Shown: positions 31,869 to 43,460 of the stretch, piece after piece
Layout: each line of letters starts with the position of its first letter
Position numbering within the stretch: the stretch's first letter is position 1
Assembly: GCA_029339195.1 (NCBI GenBank)
Contig: JAPTJF010000055.1
Coordinates: 124,001-188,000, forward strand
Source: Micractinium sp. NFX-FRZ
Taxonomy: Eukaryota > Chlorophyta > Trebouxiophyceae > Chlorellales > Chlorellaceae
DNA length: 64,000 nucleotides
Reading direction: 5' to 3'
The notes under the pieces: generated by a model
Databases searched by the model: none
The model's input: the letters and a program-made list of their open reading frames with translations, nothing else
Told to the model about the DNA's origin: nothing
Position numbers and translations under genes: made by a program

Positions 31869-34800
31869 ATGACGACGGCCCTGGCGGCCGGCTTTAAGCC
31901 GTTCACGGCAGCACACGCCCGCAAGCCTCGCGGCACCAGCGCGGCCGCAGCCCCCAGCGCCCGGCTGGGCGGCGGCGGCAGCGGCGGGTATGGCGGCAAC
32001 AGCGGCAACGACCCGCGCAACCAGCGCAGCGGCCTCATCCTTCCCGGCCAGGAGTCTGGCGGCGCACGCGGCGGCCGCCTGGTGGTTCCCGGCCAGGGTG
32101 GCGGCTCGCCTTCCTCGGGCGGCAGCGGCCTGCTGGGCGGCGGCTCGGGCGGCGGCGGCATCGGCGCACCGCCCGCCCAGCAGAACTTCCGCCCGCCTCC
32201 CGGCTTCATGAATGCCGTCGACCCCGGCCTGGAGTCCCCCGAGGTGTCGGCCCTGTCCACGGACGAGATGCTGGCCCGCCTGCGCTCCCTCACAGGCCAC
32301 TGGCACGAGCTGGCAAAGTACCTGCCGGCGCTGCAGCGCGCCGGCTTCGACGGGCTGGCGGTGGAGGAGGCCACGGGGCTGGAGCGCAAGACGCAGAATG
32401 TGTGGAACACGGCGTCGCAGGTGAGGCAGGGAGCGGGGCGGGGGGGGGTGGAGGATTGCTGGGCCAGGGCAGCGCTGCCGCTGGCGGGAGGGGGCACCAA
32501 GGGGGCGGTGCAAGGCGGGCCCAACCTTTGCGTTTTGTTACTCCCCCCAACAGCCTGCCTGCCTGCCTGACGGAGAGAATCGGCTATATGCAGATAATTG
32601 GGATGGCTGATGTTGCATCAGAAGACCAATCACGCGCACGACCACTCACACACCATTCCCCGCCCGCCCCGCCCCGCCAGGTGTACGAATCCATCAAGGC
32701 GCCCGGCCTGCTGCCCCCCGGCGCCATCGAGCGCTTTGACGAGGACGGCGAGTACCTGCTCTACGAGCTGCGCTTCCTCTCCATCAAGCAGCGCGCGCCC
32801 GTGGCCGCCTACGTGGCAGCCAACAACCTGAGGTGGGCGAGGCATTTAATCTCTACCCTTGCGCTAAAGCTGGAGCCCTTGGGGGTGGTGTGGGCAGCGG
32901 AGGGAGGCTACATCGGGTGTGGGGATGCGCAGGTATGCGGCCAACACACGTCTGGCTGAGCATTGCTAGATGTTTGGATGTCCTGCCTGCATGCATGCAT
33001 GCTTGCACAAAAAGCGTCACCCTTTTCCCCTTGCCGCCCCTGCCGCCGGCCCTTGGTGAGGCCACAATCTGCTTGCGCTCCTTCCAGTACCTGCAATGCC
33101 CCGCCCCTGCTTGCCACGCCTCACCCTGTGCTTCCCGCCCTCCCAACTGTCAATGCGTCTAGCACACTCCTCTTTCCCTCCCTCTGTGTGCAGCCCCTAT
33201 GAGAGCCAGGTGCTGGCGCGGGCGGTCAAGGAGTACGAGCGGCGGAATGGGCGGCAGGAGGGGTTCAGCAACTCGCCGGGCGATGTGCTGGCCTACAAGT
33301 TCTTCAGAGACGTGAGGCTGGGGCAGGGCGGTGGCGTAGTGGAGCGTGCAGCACTGGCGTGGAAGAGTGTAGTCTGGTGGGGCAGGAAGAGGCCTGTTGA
33401 GCTGGCAGAAGGATGGTTCAATGGTTCAGGCAACTGCCGTTGAAGAACTTCTGCTGAGAACAGCTCAAGCATGGGGCCGCGTCCCTTCCTGGCATGCCGC
33501 AATTGCCGCCCCGTCCTCTACCCAGTGCGCAGCGCCCCTCCCTCAAAGCGCTGCCTTCCGCCCGCTGCCTGCCCGCCGCCTGCCTCCCGCTTCCCCCACC
33601 TGCAGGCGCAGGAGTGCCGGCGCAAGGAGGATGTGGAGTCGTGCGCCAAGAAGGGGATGGCTGCCGCAACCACGGATGAGGCGCGCGCTAAGCTGGTGAG
33701 TTGGTGCCAGCTGGACTTGTGACCTGGCAGGGCTTGTGTTGAGGCTGAGGGATGACGGATGAAGAAGGGAGGGGCAGTGTTGAGACACGTGCGACTGAGG
33801 GGGGATGGCAGTTGGAGCGGCGGACGGCGGGCGGGGCGCAAGCGCGCCAAGCGGGTGGTGCATGTGAGGCCGTCCAGCTGTGTTCCGGGGAGAGAGGTCG
33901 GTGGCTGCAGTTGGACCGTATGAGGCGTTATATGTGTCCGGTAAAGAGGATGGCGGGTCTTGCAAAGAAAGGATGGCTGCTGCAATTGAAAGTATGGCTG
34001 TGCAGGCTGATGGCTGTGGCAGACCGATGCCTTGTGCCGTCCTCCGTCAACTCAACTGGCCCCTGTTGCCCGCTCACCGCACCCGCTGCCCACGCACTGC
34101 ACCTGCTGCACCGGGCCCTCACCCCCTCCCCCTTCTCCCATCCCGCCAGGCCGAGCTGCTGGAGGTGGGCGGCAACGGGCCGGTGCTGACGCTGCCCACC
34201 GCCATCCTGACCACGCTGCGCCTGTCGCGCGAGGAGCTGGGCTTCCGCCCGCTGGCGGTGGCTGGGGACCTGCAGGTGGGGCGCTGGTGGAGGGCGGTCA
34301 TCAGGGGTGGGGCGCTGAAGCCTGCTGTGTGAGGCTGGGCTGCTGGCGTGGCAGCGTGGGTGACGGCGGGGCTGTTGCCCTGAGGGCCCAGGACGGTGTC
34401 GAGCAGTCTGCACAGGTCGAAGGGGGCAGCACGCAGTGGGTGCCGCGAGCCGGGCCTGCGTCCATCTCTGTACTCTGTCGCCTGCGCTGCCCCCTGGTCA
34501 TCTGCCCCTGCGCGCGCTGCCTTGCCCAACATCTTGTCCGCGCCCGCCCTGCCCTTCCCTTCGCCTGCAGACGGCGACCGCTGACCAAGTGCTGGCTGCA
34601 CCCAAGGTGTCCAGCGAGGGGGTGTTTGGCAACTTCACGGTCCCAGCAAATGGCGTGCAGCACGAGTGGGTGGTGAGTCCAGCTGCTGCTGCCGCTTGCC
34701 TGCCGCTGCTGCCGCCGCTGCTGCTGATGCTGTTAAGTTTTGCTTCACCGCTGCTGCTGTGGTATACCCTGCAGCCGCTGCGCGTTCATTCCTTGCGGCC

Positions 34801-35483
34801 TCCTTGCCGCCTGTTGCGCTCAACAGCTGCATTCCATGCAGCTTGCTCGCTCAGCACAATGCCAATGCACAGCGGCGCTGTGCTGCCACACTCTCGGTTT
34901 CCTTCTCAGCTGCTGGGCTGCCCTCACCCAGTGGTTCCTCGCCACCCCCACCCCGCCCGCAGGCGCTGCCCAACTGGTCGGTACTGACGCTGGCGGGGCA
35001 CCCGGTGGCGCTGCTGATTGAAAACTGCTCCAACGTGGCACGCATCCGCAACTCCTCTGCCGCCAAGGTGTGTTGTGTGGGCTTGGGCCGTGGCGCACGC
35101 AGGAGGAGCCTTGGTCGCCGTATGTGGAGGTTCGGAATTGAACCCCCCCTGCCTGCCCCTGCTGCTGCCGTTCCAGCCAAATCGAACCTCTCAATTCAAG
35201 CGGTACCCCGCCTGCCCCCCGTGCTGCCTCCCGCCCGCAGACTGAGGATGAGCTGAAGCGGCTCAGCGGGCTGGGCGTGCTGGTGGTTGACATCCAGGCC
35301 GACGACCGCTCAGTGCAGCCCAACCAGTACTACCTGATTGCCGACGCCGAGGGGCGGGTGGACTTGGCGCCGGGCGGCGAGGCGCAGGACGCGGCGCGCG
35401 TGCTGGGTCCCATCATCTGCCTGTGCCGCCCGCCCAGCCGGGACACGCCCGCAAACACCACCTCTGAGCTCATGTCGCTCTAA
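31869..35483 (+). CDS. RAF1: Rubisco accumulation factor 1, chloroplastic
   Basis: Eight exons (31869-32420, 32681-32832, 33194-33311, 33606-33695, 34150-34275, 34571-34672, 34963-35067, 35241-35483) close to 495 residues. A transit peptide and an 80-residue Gly/Ser-rich stretch precede the RAF1 alpha domain ('LRSLTGHWHELAKYLPALQR', 'VYESIKAPGLLPPGAIERFD', 'GEYLLYELRFLSIKQRAPVA', 'SPGDVLAYKFFRD'). The linker and C-terminal beta domain follow ('GPVLTLPTAILTTLRL', 'ALPNWSVLTLAGHPVALLIE', 'DELKRLSGLGVLVVDIQADD'). RAF1 dimers clamp Rubisco large-subunit dimers after chaperonin folding and help form the L8 core in the stroma. The long Gly-rich N-terminal insert is longer than in typical land-plant RAF1. 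Intron 4 contains a partial copy of exon 4. Confidence 0.95.
33941..33995 (+). repeat. Echo of RAF1 exon 4 interior
   Basis: AAAGAGGATGGCGGGTCTTG then GGATGGCTGCTGCAA parallels exon 4 at about 33625-33670. Confidence 0.6.
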
Positions 35484-35825
35484 GTGGTTTTTGTGGTTCC
35501 AGTGGTCGGAATCTTGATAATAGCTCGAATCTACTTGCTCCCAACAGTGGCCTGCACCAATTGGTCAAAACGTCGATTGGTTTCCCGCCCACTGCTGCCT
35601 GCGCTGCCGCCCACCGCTTTTGAGGGTGACCTGCCTTGGCGTTCTAGCAGCTCTGAGCAGTGGCTCAAGAGGCCACGCACATGCCAACCCCCAACTCTTA
35701 TGTCGCTTCCCCGAAAAGAACGAACACCCCAAGTTTTGACCTCGACGCCCCGTCGAGTCGCCCCTCCCTGGCATGTGCCCACTCCCACCCCACCTCGCAC
35801 CCCGTGCTGCTCCGCTTCCACGTAT

Positions 35826-35830
35826 TGTAA
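35826..35830 (+). terminator. TGTAA polyadenylation signal
   Basis: 343 nt after the RAF1 stop. Confidence 0.5.
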
Positions 35831-36163
35831 CCGTGCACTCCACCACCAGGCAGCTGCAACCATGAGTGAGTAAAACGGGCATCAGGATGGTGCCGTCACC
35901 TTCCACTGCTGGAAGCAGCACTGGTCGTGACGCACGGGCAGGCGTGCTCCATTGCTGCAATCAAATGGACCCTGGCGGTGCCACCATGCCTGCCTGCCCT
36001 CCCTCCCACCCTCTCGCCCGCCCGCCCTGGCTGCTCCTGACACTGGAGCTGTACTGCTGGTGGTAGTGTACACAGATCGTACTCAAACAAGCAGGGCAGG
36101 GAGACGAGAAAAGTGTGCAGGAGGTGTGACATGCTTGTGTGGCAGCGCCCTTGAGCGCGCTGC
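35831..36163. other. Convergent intergenic region
   Basis: Together with 35484-35825 this holds the 3' UTRs of RAF1 (+) and the F-box-like gene (-). No gene seen. Confidence 0.5.
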
Positions 36164-37538
36164 CTAGGCGGCGTGCCTGCTCATGCGCAGGGTGAACCAC
36201 CCGTCTCCCGCCTCTGCCTCCCCCACAGCATCGAGCAGCTCCAAGGTTAGGCAGTACGCTGTGTCGCCCTGCCCGTGCATCCTGCTGATCTGCACCGGCT
36301 GCACCTGGCCTGCCTCCAGGATCAACACAGCCTCGCCGCACAGGGACCGCGTGAGGCTCATGCGGCCGGCGTCCACTTGCAGCAGGCGCAGGGCGGGTAT
36401 GCCGTCAAAGAAGGCTGCCAGCGCGTCGCAGGCGCACTGCTCTGCCGGCGTGCCCAGCACGCGGTTCATGTTGCACACCGCGGAGATCAGGCTGGGCAGT
36501 CCAAGGTTGACGCTGTCCCCGCTGAGCCGGATCTCGGAGCAGGTGCCCAGGGGCCTTGTGGAGGCGAGGGCAAACATCACGATGCTGCCGCTGAGATGCA
36601 GGCGCCGCAGTGTGCCCCAGAAGCCGGCCACACAGGCGCCGGGGGCGACCAGCAGCGTGCCGCTGCGGTCGGGCCCGGTGGTGGTGAAGCGGCAGCTGTC
36701 CAGGTTGGCAGGGTAGCGCCACAGGGGGCCGGGCTTGCCCACGCCCAGCAGCACCACCACCTCCAGCTGGCGCACGCTGACGGGGCAGCGGGACAGGTCC
36801 ATCTCATGCAGCATCATCAGCTTCAGCCGCTCCCGGTTGACAGACAGGTGGTGCAGCGCTGAAAAGGGCTCCAGCAGGCCCTCCCCCACCGCCGCCACCG
36901 GGCAGTTGAGCAGCACCCGCAGCTTGGCGGTGCTGCCACGCTGGAAGGCTGGGCTGCCCAGCAGGCCTGCCGCCGCATTCTCAAGCTCCTTGGCTGCTGC
37001 AGCTGCCTCTGCAGCAGTTATGGATGGTTCGTCCTGGCCGCGTGTCTGCAACGGCGTCGGCAGCTCCAGGCGGCAGCAGGGGATGGCGGTGCCTGCCAGG
37101 CCCCACACCTCCTCGGCACTCTCCAGCCGCACAGCAAAGCCCAGCTGCACCCAGGTCGGAGGCAGAAGCTCCTTGTGTGTCGGTGAATTGAAAGTTGATG
37201 TTGCACTGCAATGGAACCTGGGGGGGGGGGGGGGGGGGGGGGGGGGGATGAACCAGCACCCACAGAAACTGAACCTGCCGCACCTCTTGCAGCGCCGCCG
37301 CCCGCCAGTGGCGGTTGGGAGAGACGCAGGCCAGGGCCTGTGCTGCTTGCTTCAGGCCCATCAGAGGCGCTTGGCCTGGCGGATTCAGGCAGTCGAGTAC
37401 CAGGGAGAGCAGGTCAAGCGGCAGGATGCCCCAGTCTGACGAGCATCCAGCGCTGCTACCGGAGGTGCCTGCTCCAGCTGAGGCTGCAGCCCAGCCTTGG
37501 ATGCCTTCAGCACTGCCAGAGGCGCTACCAGCCTCCAT
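36164..37538 (-). CDS. F-box/LRR-like protein, intact paralogue of 4-5.2 kb copy
   Basis: Exon 1 runs 37538-37264 and exon 2 37205-36164 (acceptor 37217 is also possible), giving about 438 residues. The start is ATG 37538 ('MEAGSASGSAEGIQGW'); an in-frame upstream ATG at 37646 is possible. Residues about 32-80 resemble an F-box helix bundle ('WGILPLDLLSLVLDCL', 'ALACVSPNRHWRAAALQEV'). The rest is a long region of loosely repeating Leu-containing strands ('LRVLLNCPVAAVG', 'MDLSRCPVSVRQLEVVVLLG', 'GTLRRLHLSGSIVMF', 'IPALRLLQVDAGRM') like degenerate LRRs. If real, it would be a substrate adaptor of an SCF ubiquitin ligase, but this is inference from weak motifs. The intron is only 58 nt and half of it is a run of C. 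Confidence 0.65.
37220..37247. repeat. 28-nt G run (C on coding strand)
   Basis: Uninterrupted homopolymer directly next to a CAG acceptor of the F-box-like gene. Confidence 0.9.
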
Positions 37539-38492
37539 GGCTGCCCCTATACCCGTGCCGCCCTGGCTTGCTGCGCGACTCCTGAAGCTCTGAACCGAGT
37601 TGGGCCTATTGTGCTGCTTGTGTGGCATGCTTGATTGCTGGATCAACTGGACACCTTTGCTGTGGATCCACCTGCTGCTGTGCCTAGGCGCCTGGCACGG
37701 CGGGTGGCGGCAAGGTGGCGGCGGCCATCCATGCTAGCAGTGCTGATCGCCCTAAGAACTGCACTCTGCCCTCCGATTTGTCAAAGATCGCGTCGAAGGC
37801 CTGCAGGGATTTGTTAGCTGTGCCACCAACCACCCCTTTATATAAAAAATTACAAATTTGCCCCCCTTGCCGCCCACCACCCGTCCCTCCTCCCCCTAAC
37901 TTGCGCACCCTCCTTCATCACAGCCTTGGGTACTTCATGCACTGCCTCCCTTCATGCCAACACTTACATGATCCTCACAGTCATCGGCGAAGCAATTGGG
38001 GCAGCATCCAAGGACTCCACACTTGGTGCATGCAAGGGGTGCCGCTGGTTGCCGCTGGTTCCGAGCGTTGAGCGGGCTCAGCGGCGGGTGTGGGCCTCTA
38101 GGTGAGCGGCCCTGGCACACATGAGAAAATTGCTCCACACTACCCACAGGTCGCTGGGGGTGCAAGACACATGTTTGGAGAAGTGCATCAATTATTCTCA
38201 GCTGTGCCAGGGGCCATGGTACCGCGACCACGACAGCGCCTGGGGTTGCCCACTGGCGGCAACGCCTGCTAGCAGCGCTGGCCCAGATCGGATGCAGTGC
38301 AGCTGCGCCTGTTGCCCTGCCAGGTGATCGGCAAAGCATTCAGGGCAAAGGGGCACTCAGATCCGGAAATCATTCCTTGCGCGCTTTTAGTGACCATGCC
38401 CGCTGGGCTGGGCAGACGGTACAAGCTTGCATCACTTCCCCCGCAACGCCGTCTTCCACCTTGCACTACAAACAGTCTTCTCTGCTCTAAGC
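37539..38492. promoter_or_regulatory. Divergent upstream region, 954 bp
   Basis: Between the F-box-like (-) and multi-pass (+) genes. A minus-strand stretch near 37960-38040 reads Cys-rich 'CTKCGVLGCCPNCFADDCED', but no splice partners were found. An AT-rich patch TATATAAAAAATTACAAATT lies at about 37840. Confidence 0.4.
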
Positions 38493-39503
38493 ATGGAAGC
38501 GCTCGAAGCCGAGCCGGCGGCTGGTCCCCCGGACTCCACACTTGCACCCGGACTAGCGCAAGGGAGCATCGTTGGGCGTCGAGCCGAACGGCATGCAACG
38601 GCTGCGGTGGGGAGCTTGCCGCGGCAGCCCCGTGCAGCGGCGCCAGCTGCGGCAGCGGAAGCGGCGGCGGCAGTGCACAGAGTGCGGCGATGGATTCTGC
38701 GGGCTTGGGACAGCTGCAATGTTGAGCTGGCCGCAGACTGGCATTTCAATCCAGAATTCGACAGGTGCTACGTCCAGCCAGCAGTACACGTCTGCCTGCC
38801 TGCCTGCTCCTGCACCCTGCGCACCTGCCTGCCCTTCACCCTGCACCCAGTCGTTCCCAGAGAATCCTACTGCCTCCATCGACTGTGATAGTACTATCTA
38901 TTGATGATCACACGTTTTCACTCGCACAACATGGCAGGTTCTTTTGGGGCCTGACCGTGGCGCTCTACGGCGTCTTCACGGCCAAGATGGTGCCGCAGCT
39001 GTCGCTGTGGGAGAATGTCCAGAACGTCGCCATCTTTGTCGGCACGCTGGGCATGGCGGTGCTGAGCACGTGCGTGTGGGCGGGTGGGGTGTGACCCCCC
39101 GCAGGGCTGCGCCTGCATGGGGGCCTGCACCGGGCCGTGCTTGCCTGCCTGGGGGTCTGCACCTGGGGGGGCGTCTGCACACATGCTTGCATGCCTCGCA
39201 GCTCTGCCAGGGAGTGAGTGCTCTGACAGGGTGTTTGCCCTGCCCTGGGGCCACGACACCGTGCCCTGGCCCCCGCCCCACCACCCCCACCCCACCCCAC
39301 CCCTGATGCAGCTTCTACCCGGCAGCCTGCCGCCGCCACACCCCGCTGCTGCGCATCGTGTTCCTAGCGTACGCGTACACGATGCCGCTGTTGGTGTCGC
39401 TGGATGCCATGCACGCCATCGCCCCAGCACCCTCCAAGGTGGGCGGGCAACCGCAGGCTGGCCCCCCGCCCGCCTGCCCCCAAGATGCCGCCCCACACGC
39501 ACG

Positions 39504-39539
<36 letters not shown>

Positions 39540-41172
39540 GCACCTGCGCGCCCCGCCCGCCAGGCCTCCCGCATGCATGCCGAGGTGTCCACCTGCCTGC
39601 CTGCCTGCCTGCCTGCCGCTGGTCGAGTGCTGCGCCAAGCAGCCATGCCGCCCTCTGCCGTGCTCCCTGAGGCACGCCGGTACTGTCGCTGGTATGCAGG
39701 TGCCGTACGTGAACGGTCTGGTGGACGTCTCTGCCCTCTGGCTGGCGACCAGCAACGGCTTCCTGGCCTGGGCGCTGGTGGCCGCCCGCCCGCCCCTGCA
39801 CGTGGCCCTGCCCGCCCAGCTGTTTGCCCTCTGGCGCATCACCACCGGCGACTTCTGCCGCGCTCCGGTGAGGCGGGGTGGCAGGCAGGCAGGCAGGGGT
39901 GGCAGGCAGGGTGGCAGGCAGGCGGGGTGGCAGGCAGGCAGGGTGGCAGGCAGGCAGGCACCAGGAGTCAGGCAGGGTGGCAAGCAGGGTGCGCAGGCAG
40001 GGTGCAGGCAGGGTAGCCCGGCTGCTGCTGGCTGCCAAAGCTGCCAGGATCAGCGGCCCCCATCCTGGTGTTGCATTGTGAGTTGCAACCTGTGCAGAGC
40101 TCAGCAGCCCGGCCCTCTTGACGGCTGCCTGCTCGGCTCACTGCGCGCTGCTGCTTGTGGGTGGCTGCTGCAGATCTTGCGCCATCCAATCATGCAGACG
40201 CGAACGGGTGGGCACGGGGGGTGGGCAGCAGGCACATGGGATGTCATGGGATTGGGGGTGCCGGGGGGTATGCGCTCAAAGATCTGGCGCGAGGGCGCCC
40301 ACATTCCCCCTCCTGCATCCTTTGCTTCCACGCAAGCTGGTGCGCTGCCCTACCAGTGCTGCAAGCCTGCGTGCTGTGCATGCTGCGGCCGTCAGCAGCC
40401 CTCGCCAGAAACATCCAGCTCAGCGGCAGGCAGTTTCCTGATCCCGACGCATGAATTGTTGTCAGTCTACCCCGCCCTGCTGTGCCCACCCGCAGAGCGT
40501 GACCACTTCATCCTCTCCATGCTGCCCGCCCTGTTTGGCATCCGACCCCCGCGCCAGCTGGTCCCCTCCTGTGAGAGCCGAGCAGAATCAGTACATGGGT
40601 GTGGCGCAGTGCACTTGGGTTTGCCTGCCGACAGCCTACCGTCTTGTGCTTGCCTGCTTGGCGGGCGGGCGGACTGGCTGGCAGGCTGGTGGCTTATGTC
40701 AGCTGCGCCGCCAGCTGCCCGGTGGCCACCCTTCTTTCAGGCCTGTGCCCTGCTGTGTACCGCCCCCTGCACTGCAGCCCCGGAGGAGCGCTGCCGAGCA
40801 CTGCTCCTCTTCTACAACGTGGTCTTTGCGCTGCTACTCCCGCTGCTGCTGCTGCTGCCGCTGCGGCAACAAGGGCAGCCGGGCGGCAACGGCGGAGGCG
40901 CGCAACACACCGGCTTTTTTCGGCGACGAAGAAGTGTGGCAGCGCGTGTGGACAGGTGTATAGAGGCCTGCCTACGCTGGCTGATCACGCCGCCGGCGGC
41001 TGATGCGGCAGAGGCGCCGCCAGTTGGCGGAGATGGCGAGCGGGAGCAGCAGGGGGGAGCAGCACCAGAGCGCGACAGCCAGGTTGGGTCGCTGGCCACG
41101 CTGCCGCTGCGCTGGCTGGCGCTGCTGGTGCTGGTCTGGATATCCTGCTGCTTCTTAGAGAGCGGTTGGTGA
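38493..41172 (+). CDS. Multi-pass membrane protein, unknown function
   Basis: Seven exons (38493-38764, 38938-39069, 39312-39438, 39700-39867, 40174-40207, 40496-40570, 40778-41172) close to 400 residues. A cytosolic Ala/Arg-rich N-terminus (about 70 residues) precedes hydrophobic stretches 'FFWGLTVALYGVFTAKM', 'VAIFVGTLGMAVLST', 'LLRIVFLAYAYTMPLLVSL', 'LVDVSALWLATSNGFLAW' and 'FILSMLPALFGI', a strongly hydrophobic 'YNVVFALLLPLLLLLPL', a charged loop and a last helix 'WLALLVLVWISCCFLE'. No family recognised. The 34-nt fifth exon was placed because it is the only option that restores phase between exons 4 and 6. A TGTAA signal follows at 41195. Confidence 0.7.
39504..39539. repeat. (CCTG)9 in intron 3
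   Basis: Nine perfect CCTG units; six more at 39592-39615. Both lie upstream of exon 4 (39700-39867). Confidence 0.9.
39881..39960. repeat. CAGG-rich repeat in intron 4
   Basis: Many GGCAGGCAGG units just downstream of exon 4, complementary to the CCTG array upstream of it. Confidence 0.9.
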
Positions 41173-41194
41173 CATCCCAATGCCTGTACTGAAC

Positions 41195-41199
41195 TGTAA
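41195..41199 (+). terminator. TGTAA polyadenylation signal
   Basis: Only 22 nt after the stop of the multi-pass gene. Confidence 0.6.
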
Positions 41200-41363
41200 G
41201 GCCAGAACAGACTGGGTTCTATGAAAAGGGGCCCCTAACCTGGCCAACGATCGCCCCACTCCCCCCCGTTGCTCATTCACTTCACTCCCACCTGGTTCGT
41301 TGGTCACACATGGCGGTTGAGTGCACGGACACAAAGCGCAGCAGGACATGCTCGGCGGGATGT

Positions 41364-41368
41364 TTACA
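41364..41368 (-). terminator. TGTAA polyadenylation signal (minus strand)
   Basis: TTACA on plus, 11 nt beyond the stop of the ZNHIT2-like gene. Confidence 0.5.
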
Positions 41369-41379
41369 CCAGCCTGTGC

Positions 41380-43460
41380 TCACGGCAGCTCCTCAATCAA
41401 CACACGCGATCCAGGTGCCCGCCCGCCTCCCTCTGCCTCTGCCGCTGATGCTGCCCCACTGCCACCTGGCACCGCTTGCCCGCTGCCTGTCTGCGGAAGC
41501 CCCGCAAGCAGCGGCTGAAGCCCTGCTGCCGCTGCCGCTGCAGCCGGTTGGCTGCCGGCCCCCAGGGCTGCTGCATGCTTCTGGTGTTCTGCTGCAGTGG
41601 CCAGAGCCAGCAGCTCATACACCTCGAGCGGCTGCTCATTTGCCCAGGAGAGGAAGAAAAGGAGCTTGCGTTCGGCTGCCACAAGCCGCCGCCGCAACTG
41701 CTTCTGCTGCTGCAGGGGGTGGAAGGGAGGGGGAAGGATAGGGAACCATGTTGGTGCCAGCAAAAAGTACAGGTTTTTCAGCCACACGCAGCCAGAGGCA
41801 GCCATGCTGTGCAGCGTCGGAAATGTGGACTCCAAATCTTGTCAGCAACAGTGACCCTGCGCAGCAGCTGCTCCAGCTGCCACACCAGCCAGCCATCTTG
41901 CCTGCTTCTCCCGTGTGCTGCCGCCCTGGCCGCCGCCAGCGTCTCCAGCCTCCACCTGCTGCCGCGCGGCCTCCACGAGTCGAGAGGTGTCCATGAGCGC
42001 CGTGAGCACCACAGGGCGCCCCAGCTGCAGCATGGCTGCCACATCGGTCAGCACGCTGATGGCGAATGCGCGGCCGTCGCGGCTGCCCACCGGCGGCTGG
42101 CAGGCGCGCTGCACGCAGCCCAGCAGCGCCGGGGCTGCACCTGCTGCGCCCAAGTCGGAGCCTCCGCCGCCGCTACTGCTTGCGCCGGCGCTGCTGGCAT
42201 CCGGGGAGGGCGGCGCCACGGCAGCCAGCACGGAAGAGAGTGCAAACAGCGTGTCTGCTGCATCTGCTGCCTCCCACTGGTAGTCGCCGTTGTACCGCCT
42301 GAGCGTGAGGCAGTACGCGTACAGCAGGTCCAGCAGCTGGTACTGCAGCAGCGGCGACGGCGACGCCTTGGTCAGCGCGCCCAGCGGCGGCAGCGGCCGG
42401 CTGGGCGGCGCCGGCAGCGTGCCAGTTGATGCCGGCCCTGCCGCCGCCTGCCCACTGCTCAGCACTTGCTGCTGCTCCTGCTGCTCCTGCTGCGGCTGCG
42501 TGTGGCAGTCCCTCTCTGCCCCTGTCGCTGCCTCTTCCCCTGCTGTCTCCGCCACCACCAGCGCTGTGCCGCCAGCGCTGAGCTCCAGGCGGGCCGCGTC
42601 TTCTGACAGCCACCAGGGACGCCAAGCCTCCACCGCCCCGCTCAGCTCGCCCGCTGCCAGCGAGCGGTGGAAGGCAGCAAGCTCTTCTGGAGAGAGGTCT
42701 TCTGGGGTCACCTCCAGCGCCCCTCCTGATGCTTGCATCTGCAGGGAACGGGGTGCAGGAGGAAGGGAGGGATGCAGAGCATGGGTGAGTGGGTGGATCA
42801 AGTGCGGGGGCATTTACGGTGGTGCAGAGGAGGCGGCAAGGGAGGCAGGCAGCTTGGGCAGTGAACCCTGCTGGCTGCCGCAGCGCCCGTCTCCCAGCGC
42901 CCCGCCCCGTGCCTGCATGGAACCAACACCCTGACAACTAACACAACCCACCTTGGCCAGCAGGCGGTGCAGCGTCTTCCCCGACAGCCGGCCCGCCTCC
43001 TCCTCATCCTCCTGGCTGCCGCCGTCGCCGCCGCCCTCTGACCCCTCCTCGTCCCCGCTTCCCTCCAACTCCTGTTGGTGCAGCCGTTGCAGAATCTCCA
43101 GCATGTGCTGCTTCTCATCCTCGCTGGCGCTGATGCTCTTCAGCTCCAAAACCGCGGCGTCCCTGCAGGTGGTGGCGGAGGGGAATGGAGGGCGACGGCA
43201 GGGGATTAGGGCCGAGGACGCTGGGACAAGCGGCGGCAGAGCTGCACGCTGACGGTGCTGGCACTGCAGGAACAGGAGGCATGCTGTGCTGCACACGATC
43301 ACCTGTAGAAGCCTTCGGTGCACCGCTCCGAGTGCTGTCGGTAGCAGTCCACCGAGCAGTAGCGCGCATTGCAGCGAGGGCAGGTGTAGTCGGCCGCCCG
43401 CTCGTGGCACCTGCAGCGGCGGCAGGCGGCGGCAGCAACAACACTTTGGTGTGATCTCAT
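41380..43460 (-). CDS. ZNHIT2: Zinc-finger HIT protein, ZNHIT2-like
   Basis: Four exons (43460-43303, 43162-42952, 42738-41902, 41709-41380) give 511 residues. The N-terminus is a zf-HIT module: 'CRRCRCHERAADYTCPRC', 'NARYCSVDCYRQHSERC' then 'TEGFYRD', matching the TCPRC...YC...CY..H...C pattern followed by F-Y-R that is typical of ZNHIT2. An acidic helix follows ('LHQQELEGSGDEEGSEG'), then 'LSPEELAAFHRSLAAGEL', 'WRPWWLSEDAARLEL', 'LLQYQLLDLLYAYCLTLRRY' and a C-terminal helix 'RKLLFFLSWANEQPLEVYEL'. ZNHIT2 links the R2TP/HSP90 co-chaperone to assembly of the U5 snRNP in animals. The last junction is best explained by a GC donor (CAG|GCAAGA). A normal GT donor there would break the frame. Confidence 0.82.

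Noticed and set aside
37935..38060. Cys-rich minus-strand stretch resembling a zinc finger
   Set aside because: Isolated, without flanking splice sites or further domain sequence; kept only as a note in the intergenic entry.
38965..40038. Minus-strand frames of 100-240 residues with Gly/Arg/Gln-rich repeats
   Set aside because: Produced by the CCTG/CAGG simple repeats and the complement of the multi-pass gene exons.
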